Shown: piece after piece, positions 53,473-62,893 of the stretch
Numbering within the stretch: the stretch's first letter is position 1
Layout of the letters: each line of letters begins with the position of its first letter
NCBI GenBank assembly: GCA_946965045.2
Contig: OX337229.1
Coordinates: forward strand, 3,658,001 to 3,722,000
DNA: 64,000 bases
From: Epithemia pelagica
Taxonomy: Eukaryota > Bacillariophyta > Bacillariophyceae > Surirellales > Surirellaceae
Direction: 5' to 3'
The notes under the pieces: model-generated
Databases searched by the model: none
The model's input: the letters and a program-made list of their open reading frames with translations, nothing else
What the model was told of the DNA's origin: nothing
Made by a program: the position numbers and the translations under genes

Positions 53473-56400
53473 ATGGCGGAATCCCGAGACTACACCCCGT
53501 TCAAACCCACCCCTCCGAAGATGGGTGGCCTAATCCAAGTCAAGCATGATCTCTTCTCTGCTTGGACCGGTGGCAAACCCAAGGACAAATGGGAAGATGG
53601 CCTTGTCACCCCTGACGGGTACCAGCAACCATCCCAGCAGCGACCCTCTTACGACGACAAGGGTTTTACTACTCGGTGCACGGGATTTGACACCAAGTTT
53701 GACAAGACCGACAACCTCCAGCTCTTTTCAAGGAATTTGTTGGATCATTTTCAGACTCATGGGATGGATTCCATCACGTACCTACCCGACCCGTCCGACG
53801 GTAGCATGGTTTGCGCCCTGACCCACCACACCAGGTTCACTGTGGACGCCGTCAAGACTTCGATCGAACCTCAACTCAAGGAATACGATCAGTACGACAA
53901 GTCAAACGATCGCGGCGCTCGTCTCACATTGTTGGATAGCTTGACTCCGAAGCTTCGTCTCGAAATGGAAGAACGCATGCCCGATGAACCGAACTTTCCC
54001 CTCCTCTGGATGATGCTCATTCAGATCATCCAGAGTGACTCCATGGGAAAATTCGCTCGTATAGAAGCCGAGAACAAGTCCCAACACCCGAAACAATACG
54101 CCGGTCAGAACGTTGCTGAAATGGCTCTCGCCATTTCCAGCCGCGCCACTACGTTGCACACCGCCGACCTCTTCAACCACCAGTTGAATGCCACGATTCT
54201 CAAGCAATTCCTCATGGCCGATGGGAACAATGAGTATCGCTTTGAGTTGATGAAGGTCCAATCCGAACTGAACAAGGCTTTGAAACAAGAACGCTTCATG
54301 ACCGACAAGACAGCTGCGAACGATTACCTGAACAACCTTGGCCTTGGCTTTCGCCAGATCTGCCAACTCGCTGAAGACAAGTATCGTGAGGCTTTGGGCG
54401 ACGGCGATTGGCCACCTGCTCGTAACAACAAGGACTCCAAACTTCCCCCCGCCGGCTACTACTCTACGACTGAGTTGAACGCCCTTGTTCAACATTTCTC
54501 CTCGTCGTCCACCAAGTCCAAGAAGTCTGGTTGTTACATCTGCGGTGCCCCCGACCATTGGGCAGCCGACTGCCCCCACAAGCAAGACTCTGATTCTGGC
54601 CGTCCCTCCGGTTCTCGTCCCCCTCGTGGTGGTGGTCGCGGCGGTCGTGGTGGTCGTGGTGGTCGTGGTGGTCGCGGACGTCGCGATTCTCGTGGACACC
54701 ACCAAGGACGCTCTGGTCGTGGTGGTGGAGGGAGAGGATTCCCAAATCGCTCCTCCCGCACACGCGAATTGGCCCCGTGGCGTACCGTCCCTCCTCCTCC
54801 AGGCACTCCTGAAACCAAGGAGTACAATGGTCGCACCTTCCACTGGTGTGCCAAATGCACTCCTCCATGCTGGAATACGACGCATTCCACGTCCCAACAC
54901 CGTGGTTCCACCAACGAAATCCACCAAGCCAACACTGGGTCCGTCTCCCAGGCACGACCGCTCCCCTTGGACCCGTCTGCCTGGATGGTTGATTGTGATG
55001 TCCGAAGCTTGAATTTTGAGGATTGGACTCCAGTCGTCAATGGCTCCACCAAGAAACCGACGACTGCCCGCTCCCCTGTCCCTGTCAGCAACTCGTTCGC
55101 CCTTTTGACCCTTTCTGTTGAAAACAAGGACACCAAACCGTCTGCTCTGGAAGACGACGCGATGGATTCCAAGCCTCCTGCCCTCAAGGATCCACCGGTT
55201 CGCGTTTTTACAGTCCTCAACGACTCCGACGACACTCCTGCAGAAGACTTGATCTACCCGCCTGAGGAATTTCCTCACTCTCTTCCCGAAGCCCACAACC
55301 TTGCCTTCGCAGTCACTCCAAGCCCTCAAGCCGTATCCACCTCCACTCACAAGAAACGTCCTCGTCGTGTCATGCCTCCTAGTCCATTCGTTCATCGCTC
55401 CACCAAGAAAACCAAGAAAAACAAGTCCCCAAAGCACAAGTCTCCACGTTCCACCAAGTCGCCGCCCTCCAAGAACCCGTTTGTTAGTTCCAAAAGGAAG
55501 AACCATCCGTCTCCGTCTCACCACAAGACTCCAGCGTCGCGCCATTCGACACCTCGTTTTGACACTCTTTGCTATGACACTTGTTCTCCTGTTGACAGCC
55601 CCAAGATCTTTCGTCCTCCGTCACCAGCACGTTGCACACCAAAGATTTCGAACCGTCTGCCTTCCTCGGCTTCTCCGAATCTTTCCAGTCGCACAACCCG
55701 TGGCCACTCTTCACCCCACAGTGGTCGTGTCAACTCGACCACTTCTCGTCCGTCGTCTGTCACGATTTTGGATACTCTTGTTGTGTTTCTCATTCTTTGG
55801 TTTGTCCTTTGGATCTTCACCCTTCCAAGCGCTACCTTGTGGACCTTCATTACCATCTTTCCTGGTCTTTGTCTTTGGATCGGATGTACTGGCATTGTCC
55901 TTGCTTTGTGCCACAAGTTGGAGTTTGTTCACATTCAAGACTTCAAGTCTCCTCTTGGTCGTCAGATTCGTGCCTTCGCCGATGCCGCTCCGCCACCGTC
56001 GCCATCTCGACGTGGTTCCCAAGTCACCTCCGTTGCCCCCGGTGGCGCCACTCGTCATCGCCGATCCCGTGCCTATCCACTCCGTCTTCGTCGTCACCAA
56101 GCCCACCTGGACAACACTCCCCCGCCGATGTTGTCGCACCTGGTCAATCCTATTCGCCAGTTGATTGCCGATTGTCTTTTCGTCGTGGTCTCTCGTCGCC
56201 GTGTGGTTCAACTCCTTTGCCGATGTTGCTCTTGGTTGAGTCGTGTCGCCAACGCTTTGTTAGAGGGAGAAGAAACCATCAACAACACCAACACTTGCGT
56301 TCCTGACACAACAAAACGTCGACGCCAACGCCGTGGTGATCGCATCCGTCGCCAACGACACCGTCGCCAATTCATTCACCAACAACGACGCCGTGGTTTT

Positions 56401-56964
56401 CGTCCTACAAGTCCACGACAATCTCCACCTCGTCCTGTTGGTTGGCCACACAACGTTCCACCGAACCGTCGCTTTGATTTCAACGTTCCCAAAACCGTCG
56501 CCAAACCTCCGTTTGGATCACCTCTCCGTCCATCCAAGCACCCGAAATATCCACCAACTGCTGCTGCCTTCATGTTTTCTCAGGCTGATGCTGACGCCCT
56601 ACTCAAAGCCAGCCTTCAGTCTCCTACACAACTACGAGCGGCCATGCCCGACGGTGCGTGCTACCCTATCGTTTGGGATTCGGGTGCGAGTGTCTCGATG
56701 AGTTTCTGTGAGGACGACTTCCATGGTACCTTGGATACCTCTCCAGAAACAGTGGAACAATTCAAAGTAAACGGTATTGCAAGTGATGTTGAAGTGAAAG
56801 GACGAGGAACCTTCCTGTGGCATGTTTTGGATACATCAGGAATGCTCAGAGCGCTGAAAGTGCCTGCTTTATACATCCCAGAGGCCAAGATCCGCCTTCT
56901 CAGCACTTCCAGTCTCCTTCAAACCTACCAAGGAGCACCATCTCCATCAATCCACGTGGTTTGA
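53473..56964 (+). CDS. Copia Gag-protease polyprotein with an unusual hydrophobic insert
   Basis: 1,163 residues from ATG 53473 (ACCATGG context). The first 330 residues are a copia-type capsid region. A zinc knuckle CYICGAPDHWAADC (CX2CX4HX4C) lies at about residues 354-367, followed by an RGG-rich tract (GGRGGRGGRGGRGRR). The aspartic protease appears only near the end, VWDSGASVSMSF, with the active Asp near 1069. Between them lie about 700 residues not normally found in copia Gag: Ser/Pro/Lys-rich sequence, two strongly hydrophobic helices at about 764-819 (LDTLVVFLILWFVLWIF and LCLWIGCTGIVLALC), then very basic sequence. The ORF stops shortly after the protease. The remaining Pol is in the -1 frame from about 56950. 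Confidence 0.85.
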   Translation: MAESRDYTPFKPTPPKMGGLIQVKHDLFSAWTGGKPKDKWEDGLVTPDGYQQPSQQRPSYDDKGFTTRCTGFDTKFDKTDNLQLFSRNLLDHFQTHGMDSITYLPDPSDGSMVCALTHHTRFTVDAVKTSIEPQLKEYDQYDKSNDRGARLTLLDSLTPKLRLEMEERMPDEPNFPLLWMMLIQIIQSDSMGKFARIEAENKSQHPKQYAGQNVAEMALAISSRATTLHTADLFNHQLNATILKQFLMADGNNEYRFELMKVQSELNKALKQERFMTDKTAANDYLNNLGLGFRQICQLAEDKYREALGDGDWPPARNNKDSKLPPAGYYSTTELNALVQHFSSSSTKSKKSGCYICGAPDHWAADCPHKQDSDSGRPSGSRPPRGGGRGGRGGRGGRGGRGRRDSRGHHQGRSGRGGGGRGFPNRSSRTRELAPWRTVPPPPGTPETKEYNGRTFHWCAKCTPPCWNTTHSTSQHRGSTNEIHQANTGSVSQARPLPLDPSAWMVDCDVRSLNFEDWTPVVNGSTKKPTTARSPVPVSNSFALLTLSVENKDTKPSALEDDAMDSKPPALKDPPVRVFTVLNDSDDTPAEDLIYPPEEFPHSLPEAHNLAFAVTPSPQAVSTSTHKKRPRRVMPPSPFVHRSTKKTKKNKSPKHKSPRSTKSPPSKNPFVSSKRKNHPSPSHHKTPASRHSTPRFDTLCYDTCSPVDSPKIFRPPSPARCTPKISNRLPSSASPNLSSRTTRGHSSPHSGRVNSTTSRPSSVTILDTLVVFLILWFVLWIFTLPSATLWTFITIFPGLCLWIGCTGIVLALCHKLEFVHIQDFKSPLGRQIRAFADAAPPPSPSRRGSQVTSVAPGGATRHRRSRAYPLRLRRHQAHLDNTPPPMLSHLVNPIRQLIADCLFVVVSRRRVVQLLCRCCSWLSRVANALLEGEETINNTNTCVPDTTKRRRQRRGDRIRRQRHRRQFIHQQRRRGFRPTSPRQSPPRPVGWPHNVPPNRRFDFNVPKTVAKPPFGSPLRPSKHPKYPPTAAAFMFSQADADALLKASLQSPTQLRAAMPDGACYPIVWDSGASVSMSFCEDDFHGTLDTSPETVEQFKVNGIASDVEVKGRGTFLWHVLDTSGMLRALKVPALYIPEAKIRLLSTSSLLQTYQGAPSPSIHVV

Positions 56965-59399
56965 CTCTTAGCGGTGTCAAGAAAGACAAGTTTCGCCGTT
57001 CGATTGATGTCCTCCTCAACCCCGTCAACAACCTACCAACTTCCTACGGTTACAACACTCAAGGACTCAAGGCAGCCACTACGACTTTGGCCAACACCAT
57101 CACTATGGTACACAACAACAACATCAACCTAGACCCAGTCAAAAGAGAATTGATGAAATGGCACATACGATTCGGCCATATCAACTTCAAGACAGTGCAA
57201 TTCCTCATGCACACGGGCAGTTTCCTCCCAGACGATGACGACGACACTGGTGGCAACCACGAAGCACCAACCACCGTTGATACTGCTGCCGCCACAACAA
57301 ATCTACACCATCAACAGCAGATTTTCCGTTCCATGGAGTCAACCGCTCCAACCCAACCTCTTCCTGGCCCTCTTCCCACCCCGGCCCCACCCTTAGAGGG
57401 AGCTCCGCCATCCCAGCCCTCTACTCCGTTGGTTGTTGCTTCTGATGTTGAGTCTTCTGTCGTGGTTCCTTCTTCTCCTCCTCCCACCACTCCATCCCCT
57501 CAACAGAGGGAGAATCCACCACCACAACAACCACCATCGCCCCCTCCTCCCTCCGTTCCCAAGTCTGAACCCATCTCGGCTCCCACTACAGCACCAACAA
57601 CCGTCTCAACAAGCCCCGTTCGACATTCCAATCGCAACCGACGTGCACCTACTCGTCTCATCCACGACATGGACAGTAGCAAGCAATCCTACGCCAATAC
57701 TCTTGCTGCCCATGCCGATGCCCATGCCGATGAACCAACACCAACCATCGCATACTACCTCTACCATGTTCTGCTCCAACAGTCCAACCTCTTCAACCTC
57801 GAGGTTTGCAAGGCCGCGGTTTCTGATCCCGACATCTTCTCCTTTGACGACATTCTGACCCATTCGGACTTGCCTCAGTGGAAAGCCGCCGCCCAAAAGG
57901 AGATTGGAGCACTTGAACTCAAGGGCACGTGGATTGAAGTACCGCTTACAGACGCTACATCCAAAGTACTCCCCGGTACATGGGTGTTCAAGTACAAACG
58001 GAGTCCGACAGGCGAAATCAAGAAGCACAAGGCGCGGTATTGTGTAAGAGGCAATCTGCAAGAGGGAGAGTTCGAGACGTTTGCTCCTGTTGTCTCTTGG
58101 AGCACCATTCGTCTTGTCCTTATCTTTGCTCTCACACAGAATTGGATTCTCATTTGTGTTGACTTTTCGAATACTTTCGTTCAAGCCACGCTAAAGGAAC
58201 CTGTATGGATCCACCTACCTCGTGGATACCGCTCGTCCAAGCCGTTCCCAACTTGTCTCAAATTAAAGAAGAGTCTCTACGGTCTGTCGGTGGCTCCCAG
58301 ACTATGGTATGAGCATCTACGAGACGCCCTTCTGGAAGACGGTTTCAAACAGAGTGATCATGACATTTGCCTATTCCTTAAAGCAAACATGATCGTGTTC
58401 CTCTATGTTGATGACTGCGGCGTCGCTGCTCCAAAGCAAAAGGACATCGATGACTTTGTCGCTCGGTTGAACAAGAAAGGGTTTGAGCTGACCCAAGATG
58501 GTGACTTTGCGGAGTACCTTGGTATCAAATTTGTGGTCGACAAAACAGCAAACACCATCACCATGACACAACCCGGCTTAATCAACAAGATTGTTCAAGC
58601 AACACAAATGGACAACTGCAACCCAAACAAAACACCAGCCTCGACGACTGCACTCGGGTCCGACCCCACTTGCCCTCCAATGAAAGAAGCTTGGTCCTAT
58701 CCTTTGGTCATTGGAATGCTCTTGTACTTGTCAACGAATACTCGGCCTGACATCGCTTTCGCCGTCAGCCAAGTTGCGCGCTTTGGATCCCAACCCAAAC
58801 AATCCCATGCCTCTGCTGTGAAGATGATCGTTCGGTACTTGTCCGGCACCGTCAACCGTGGAACAATCTTCACACCCAACAACAGCTACAAGATTGATTG
58901 TTATGTCGACGCGGACTTTGCCGGTTTGCACGGCAGAAAGGACCAAGATAACCCAACAAGTGCAAAGTCGAGGACAGGCTACACCCTCTTCTTCTGTGGT
59001 AGCCCGCTCTTGTGGAAGTCCAAACTCCAGACCGAAACGGCCCTCTCAACATTCCATGCTGAGTACGTCGCCTTGTCTGCCGCCATGCGACAATTGATCG
59101 TGGTTCAACGAGTTCTCCAGGACATGGTCGCTTGCCTTCCTTTCACCACTGACACACCCCAGATTCTTGCAGAGGTTTTCGAAGACAACAATTCGGCCTT
59201 CCTTCTCGCAAACAATCAACGCCTCACTGATCAATCTCAGTGGCTCAACTGCAAGTTACACTTCTTCTGGGAATATGTCAATGATGGTTTCGCCAAGGTT
59301 TCAAAAATCTCCACCCATGACCAACGTGCCGACTATCTCACGAAAGGTTTGGTCGCTGAAAAGTTTATAGCAAATCGGAAGCAGAACCAAGGTTGGTGA
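56817..59399 (+). CDS. Copia Pol fragment: pre-integrase segment, RT and RNase H (integrase core absent)
   Basis: This open frame overlaps the end of the Gag-protease ORF. Meaningful Pol sequence begins near 56950 (INPRGLTLSGVKKDKF), exactly where the upstream protein stops, so a -1 shift or a frameshift mutation separates them. The pre-integrase His segment is KWHIRFGHINFKTVQFL (about 57157-57207). Next follow 200 residues of Pro/Thr/Gln-rich linker with no DDE core, then RT: GTWVFKYKRSPTGEIKKHKA, VDFSNTFVQATL, SLYGLSVAPRLWYEHL and FLYVDDCGV (catalytic YVDD). RNase H follows with DCYVDADFAGLHGRKDQ and STFHAEYVALSAAMRQL. RT and RNase H keep their catalytic residues. The stop is 18 bp before the 3' LTR. 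Confidence 0.85.
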   Translation: MACFGYIRNAQSAESACFIHPRGQDPPSQHFQSPSNLPRSTISINPRGLTLSGVKKDKFRRSIDVLLNPVNNLPTSYGYNTQGLKAATTTLANTITMVHNNNINLDPVKRELMKWHIRFGHINFKTVQFLMHTGSFLPDDDDDTGGNHEAPTTVDTAAATTNLHHQQQIFRSMESTAPTQPLPGPLPTPAPPLEGAPPSQPSTPLVVASDVESSVVVPSSPPPTTPSPQQRENPPPQQPPSPPPPSVPKSEPISAPTTAPTTVSTSPVRHSNRNRRAPTRLIHDMDSSKQSYANTLAAHADAHADEPTPTIAYYLYHVLLQQSNLFNLEVCKAAVSDPDIFSFDDILTHSDLPQWKAAAQKEIGALELKGTWIEVPLTDATSKVLPGTWVFKYKRSPTGEIKKHKARYCVRGNLQEGEFETFAPVVSWSTIRLVLIFALTQNWILICVDFSNTFVQATLKEPVWIHLPRGYRSSKPFPTCLKLKKSLYGLSVAPRLWYEHLRDALLEDGFKQSDHDICLFLKANMIVFLYVDDCGVAAPKQKDIDDFVARLNKKGFELTQDGDFAEYLGIKFVVDKTANTITMTQPGLINKIVQATQMDNCNPNKTPASTTALGSDPTCPPMKEAWSYPLVIGMLLYLSTNTRPDIAFAVSQVARFGSQPKQSHASAVKMIVRYLSGTVNRGTIFTPNNSYKIDCYVDADFAGLHGRKDQDNPTSAKSRTGYTLFFCGSPLLWKSKLQTETALSTFHAEYVALSAAMRQLIVVQRVLQDMVACLPFTTDTPQILAEVFEDNNSAFLLANNQRLTDQSQWLNCKLHFFWEYVNDGFAKVSKISTHDQRADYLTKGLVAEKFIANRKQNQGW

Positions 59400-59408
59400 C
59401 GCCATTGT

Positions 59409-59417
59409 GAGAGGGAG
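59409..59417 (+). other. Polypurine tract
   Basis: GAGAGGGAG immediately precedes the 3' LTR, the normal place for plus-strand priming. Confidence 0.7.
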
Positions 59418-59827
59418 AGTTATGGAAATCTATGTGCACAACGGTCAACGGCCATAACGCACCACCGTATGTGTGACACATTATGTGCAACACACAATGT
59501 GTATCGCACCTCAGTCGATCACACATTATGTGTTAGCAATTTCTTTTGGATCACACATTATGTGTTAGCAATTTCTTTTGGTCGGTTAGTCTATGTGCAT
59601 CTCATGTGCTACATGGACTATACATGTGGATGCGTTCCAGTTTGAAAATCCACAAGAGTCGTCGTTCGAAATAACTTTAGTCTAATGCTCACAATCTTAG
59701 AAATTGTCCAAATTGCATTACCATCGTATTATCATCGTCCTACTGGCTTGACCTCACGAGCTTGATCACCTCAAGAGCTCAAGCTAGTCTACAGTAAGTG
59801 TTACTGCTATCTAAGTTTTCCTTCGCT
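59418..59827 (+). repeat. Copia 3' LTR
   Basis: 410 bp, differing from the 5' LTR at four positions (59457-59458 region, near 59741, 59806 and 59824). It carries the same 32-bp tandem pair at 59517-59580. Confidence 0.9.
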
Positions 59828-59832
59828 CAAGC
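59828..59832. repeat. Target-site duplication CAAGC, right copy
   Basis: CAAGC directly after the 3' LTR, matching 52658-52662. Confidence 0.85.
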
Positions 59833-60902
59833 TCACAATTCCCTTTTCTTTTGCCAAAGAACATCGTACTTACTACTTACGAATGTTACTGGCTTTCCAG
59901 GTGAGCTTGATCCATTGCCAAGTGCCATGTTGTCAATTACATCAGTCATGCTCACTGCCACTTGCCACTTTTGTTTGCTCTGCTTGTGGGAGACGCTACT
60001 CATCTGTTTAGTCGCTGGGCAGCTCATTACGTGCCATTGTTCATTCTTGTCGAACAGAAATGACTGGTTTTTCTCAGCCCCATAACTTTGATTGCATTAA
60101 AATACATACTCTATACTCTAGACCTTCTTTTGTTTATTTACTAGTAGTAGAACGCCAGTGCTTGTCATCCATGAGACTTTTGAGCCTTCTGAATTCGTGA
60201 ATTCGTTGCAGCTCTGTTCTTTGTTTTGAGCACGACGATGACCCTCAGTTTCGGTATGAAAACACAACAGAACAGCTCTCACAAGCTTGTACCGCTCACT
60301 TTGAGCACTTTGTGTCGACTACCTAGGTAGGATATGATAATTGGTCAGTAGGGTGTGGCAAGATGGCTTCCCATCTATTTGATGAAAAAACAACATCGTT
60401 GAGAAACGATTGAGAATGACGCTATGATGAGAGACGAGAGTGAATAATCTATCCTATAGAGCATATGACAGTAGCCAAAAAACAATCAAACAACAAACGA
60501 TTACGACAAGGAAAAGATATTCCAGTTGACATTTGGCAGCTTGTCATCTACTCGTACGAAATGAGACAAAAGTAAAGGATCATGCAAGAACAATAGGAAA
60601 GACAGCTGCAGCAGTGATGCATGAGAAAAAGGGAAAAGAGACAACAAGATAAGTAATAAGCAGCAATAGAGAGAAACGGTTCAGTCCAGCATGATCCATC
60701 CATTGTTCTCACCTCACCCCCGTCATGGTCAAGCATTTGGCTCGGTTTTGGGTTTTTGTGACAGGTGTGATGGATGCCCAAATTTGAATCGTGGTGACCC
60801 GGCGAGGACAACCACCAACCGTCAACTGTCACTTGCACGCTGGCCTTGCTTCAACCCTGAGGAATTTTAATGGTTAGACAGACAGACGAAAAACGAAAAA
60901 TT
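59833..60902. other. Non-coding stretch between copia element and right inverted repeat
   Basis: About 1.07 kb with no convincing ORF. It is AT-moderate, with a CCTAGG palindrome near 60325. If the 77-bp inverted arms are element termini, this and 52514-52662 are the interior of that element. Confidence 0.5.
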
Positions 60903-60979
60903 CTGTCTGTGTCCACTTGGGAACCTTTGAAGATGGCACAGACAAAAAGCAGCTAAGCTGTGGACACTGATACCGAGGG
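60903..60979 (-). repeat. Right arm of the 77-bp inverted repeat
   Basis: Reverse complement of 52437-52513 with about four mismatches. Its outer edge is 135 bp upstream of the start codon of the DUF6824-like gene, so it lies in that gene's promoter region. Confidence 0.85.
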
Positions 60980-61114
60980 CTTGGAATGAAGGGGCACCAA
61001 AAACCCTCTGGGCCTGTTCGGTTATTTCAATACGGTGAATGAGCAGACAGTGCTCGTTGTTGTTTTCTTAAAGTCCCTACGGAAGAGTTGGAATCTCCCT
61101 GCCTTCTGCGGACG

Positions 61115-62608
61115 ATGCAGGCTGCACCAATGGAAATTGTCACGCAATTGGGACCATGCGATGTGCTTTTCGGGCGCGGCTCAGGTCCGAACGACCACGA
61201 AGGAAATGTCCGTTTCCGGAGGCTGGTAGCAGAACGCAAAGCAGAATACATGGCAACGAATCATCGTATGACAAAAGCTAGGATTGCGAGAGAGATTGTT
61301 GATGCTGTTATTCGCGAAAATGGGAGGTTCTTAAAGAAAATAGAAGCTGAAGATGCTCGGGTAGTAGGACTACCGGATGGTGTGGACGCATGGACAAGTG
61401 TGGACGATGATACCATAATGGAGAAGGCAAAACAAGCACTCCGCCAAAACACCAATAAGAGCAAGGGTCCGAGTGAACCATTCCAAAACTCTCCTGCTCC
61501 AGCCGTAGCTTCGGCTTCGATCCCACAGCCTTGCCACACTGCAACAGCCTTTCCTGTACCACCAGATCTGGGTTATGTTGCTGACGATCTCGAGCCTATC
61601 CCAATACCTTCCGCCGAGTATCCTGGTCACCATGATGTTATTCCATCACCCACTCCTGTCCGAGAGGCTGGGCAACCGGGGATAAATTCATGGCCAGGCA
61701 TGGGAAATGCCAATGCTGTCAAACAGTCCGTTCCACGGAGCTCGGGGGTGAATCATGAACAAACTGTACAACGGAGTAGTGTTCCAGTTGCGTTGCCCTC
61801 TTCTCAGCACAACCAAAAGATGCCGCTACCTAGCTTGTCTGAGTCATCTCAGCAAAACTCAATGCAACCACCAGCCGCTCGAGCCCGATCGTCTCTGCGA
61901 TCATCGAACAACAGTACAGCACTGCGTTTAGATAGGGGTATGGAGAAGAGCATGGAAATGAGCGATCTAATGGACTCGTTCAGTAGAACTCATCTTGGTG
62001 CCGGTGGTCAAAGAAACATGCGAAATTCTGTGGAATCCATGGGGACAATCGAGCCAATGAGTGTGGGGAGTGAAGCAAACATGAGCTATGCCACCATGAA
62101 CAGTTCCGTTTTCTCAATTTTGCGACCTGAGGGAACTGATGAACAAGGGGACTCAAAGCCTAGCAAGGATTTCCCAACACCTGACAATGAACGCAGCTTT
62201 CGTGAATTGGAACAGGAGGAGGCACCAACATATGTTCGAGTGTACCCGACCGATGCTGGGGCAGGAACTGGCTTGGAAAGCGATTTCATGAGTAGTACAA
62301 AGTTTGGCCTTGCCAGTGATGCCTCAATGTCCATTGCAGACTTAGGTGGATCTCGAAAGAGGCAGCCATCTTCAGTGGCGTTAAAAGATGTCAAGGAAGA
62401 GGGTTATAGGGAAGTTTATGATTCAATTCTTGGCGAAGTGGCGCCACCATCGATGCAGAGCGACTCAGCTTCCGGAATAGAAGCAATGGGAAGCTCATCG
62501 TTGAATCTGTTGAAGGGAATGCTCATGTCACAGGATGAGCTTCCCCCCTCGGGAAGCTCACAACAACAGGGACGAAGTGATTTACCACAAGACAGTGCGA
62601 AGAAATAG
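61115..62608 (+). CDS. DUF6824-type protein (diatom-expanded family)
   Basis: A single exon of about 497 residues from ATG 61115; the next ATG (61130) starts MEIVTQLGPCDVLFGRG. The N-terminal 90 residues are the DUF6824 signature: GPCDVLFGRGSGPNDHEGNV, FRRLVAERKAEYMATNHRMT, KARIAREIVDAVIRENGRFL and a final segment ending IMEKAKQALRQN. The rest is disordered, Ser/Pro/Gln-rich, with short conserved-looking patches (KSMEMSDLMDSFSRTHLG, SLNLLKGMLMSQDELPPSGS). The family is abundant in diatoms and has no established biochemical role. The basic, helix-rich signature followed by a low-complexity tail would suit a nucleic-acid-binding regulator, which is speculation. Confidence 0.8.
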   Translation: MQAAPMEIVTQLGPCDVLFGRGSGPNDHEGNVRFRRLVAERKAEYMATNHRMTKARIAREIVDAVIRENGRFLKKIEAEDARVVGLPDGVDAWTSVDDDTIMEKAKQALRQNTNKSKGPSEPFQNSPAPAVASASIPQPCHTATAFPVPPDLGYVADDLEPIPIPSAEYPGHHDVIPSPTPVREAGQPGINSWPGMGNANAVKQSVPRSSGVNHEQTVQRSSVPVALPSSQHNQKMPLPSLSESSQQNSMQPPAARARSSLRSSNNSTALRLDRGMEKSMEMSDLMDSFSRTHLGAGGQRNMRNSVESMGTIEPMSVGSEANMSYATMNSSVFSILRPEGTDEQGDSKPSKDFPTPDNERSFRELEQEEAPTYVRVYPTDAGAGTGLESDFMSSTKFGLASDASMSIADLGGSRKRQPSSVALKDVKEEGYREVYDSILGEVAPPSMQSDSASGIEAMGSSSLNLLKGMLMSQDELPPSGSSQQQGRSDLPQDSAKK

Positions 62609-62893
62609 CACAATGTAAGAGCATGTTAAGTATGTTGGATTGTTGTTTTACAGTTTCGTGCACTTGGACAGAGAACATGGCATCTTTGTGGCAAGGCTGA
62701 TTACTCAGGTTTGACGAGATTGAAACATATCCATACGCATAAGATTAGGACCACAGAAGTAGCGAATCTTCCAGTTTTCGCGGGACTAAGGTATATGTGG
62801 AAGTATTGATGCGACCAAAATGTCTATAGATTCTGGGTCATCGATCTGAAAAACGATGGAAGAAATCCCGCAAAAGACACTTTGCAGGAAGGT

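Larger units (their letters stand above)
52663..59827 (+). mobile_element. Ty1/copia LTR retrotransposon lacking an integrase core (CoDi-like)
   Basis: 7,165 bp bounded by 410-bp LTRs and a 5-bp CAAGC duplication. Internal order: leader, Gag with CCHC knuckle, a long unusual region, aspartic protease, the His-containing GAG-pre-integrase segment, a low-complexity linker, then RT and RNase H in copia order. The integrase catalytic core expected between the pre-integrase segment and RT is missing. The LTRs differ at 4 of 410 positions, so insertion is recent, which implies that integrase came from another element. Diatom copia elements (CoDi families) are the obvious relatives, but the family was not tested. 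Confidence 0.9.

Noticed and set aside
53902-55545. 547-residue minus-strand ORF within the copia element
   Set aside because: It is antisense to the Gag region, Arg/Gly/Trp-rich, and reads as the complement of the RGG and Ser/Pro/Lys tracts. No domain.
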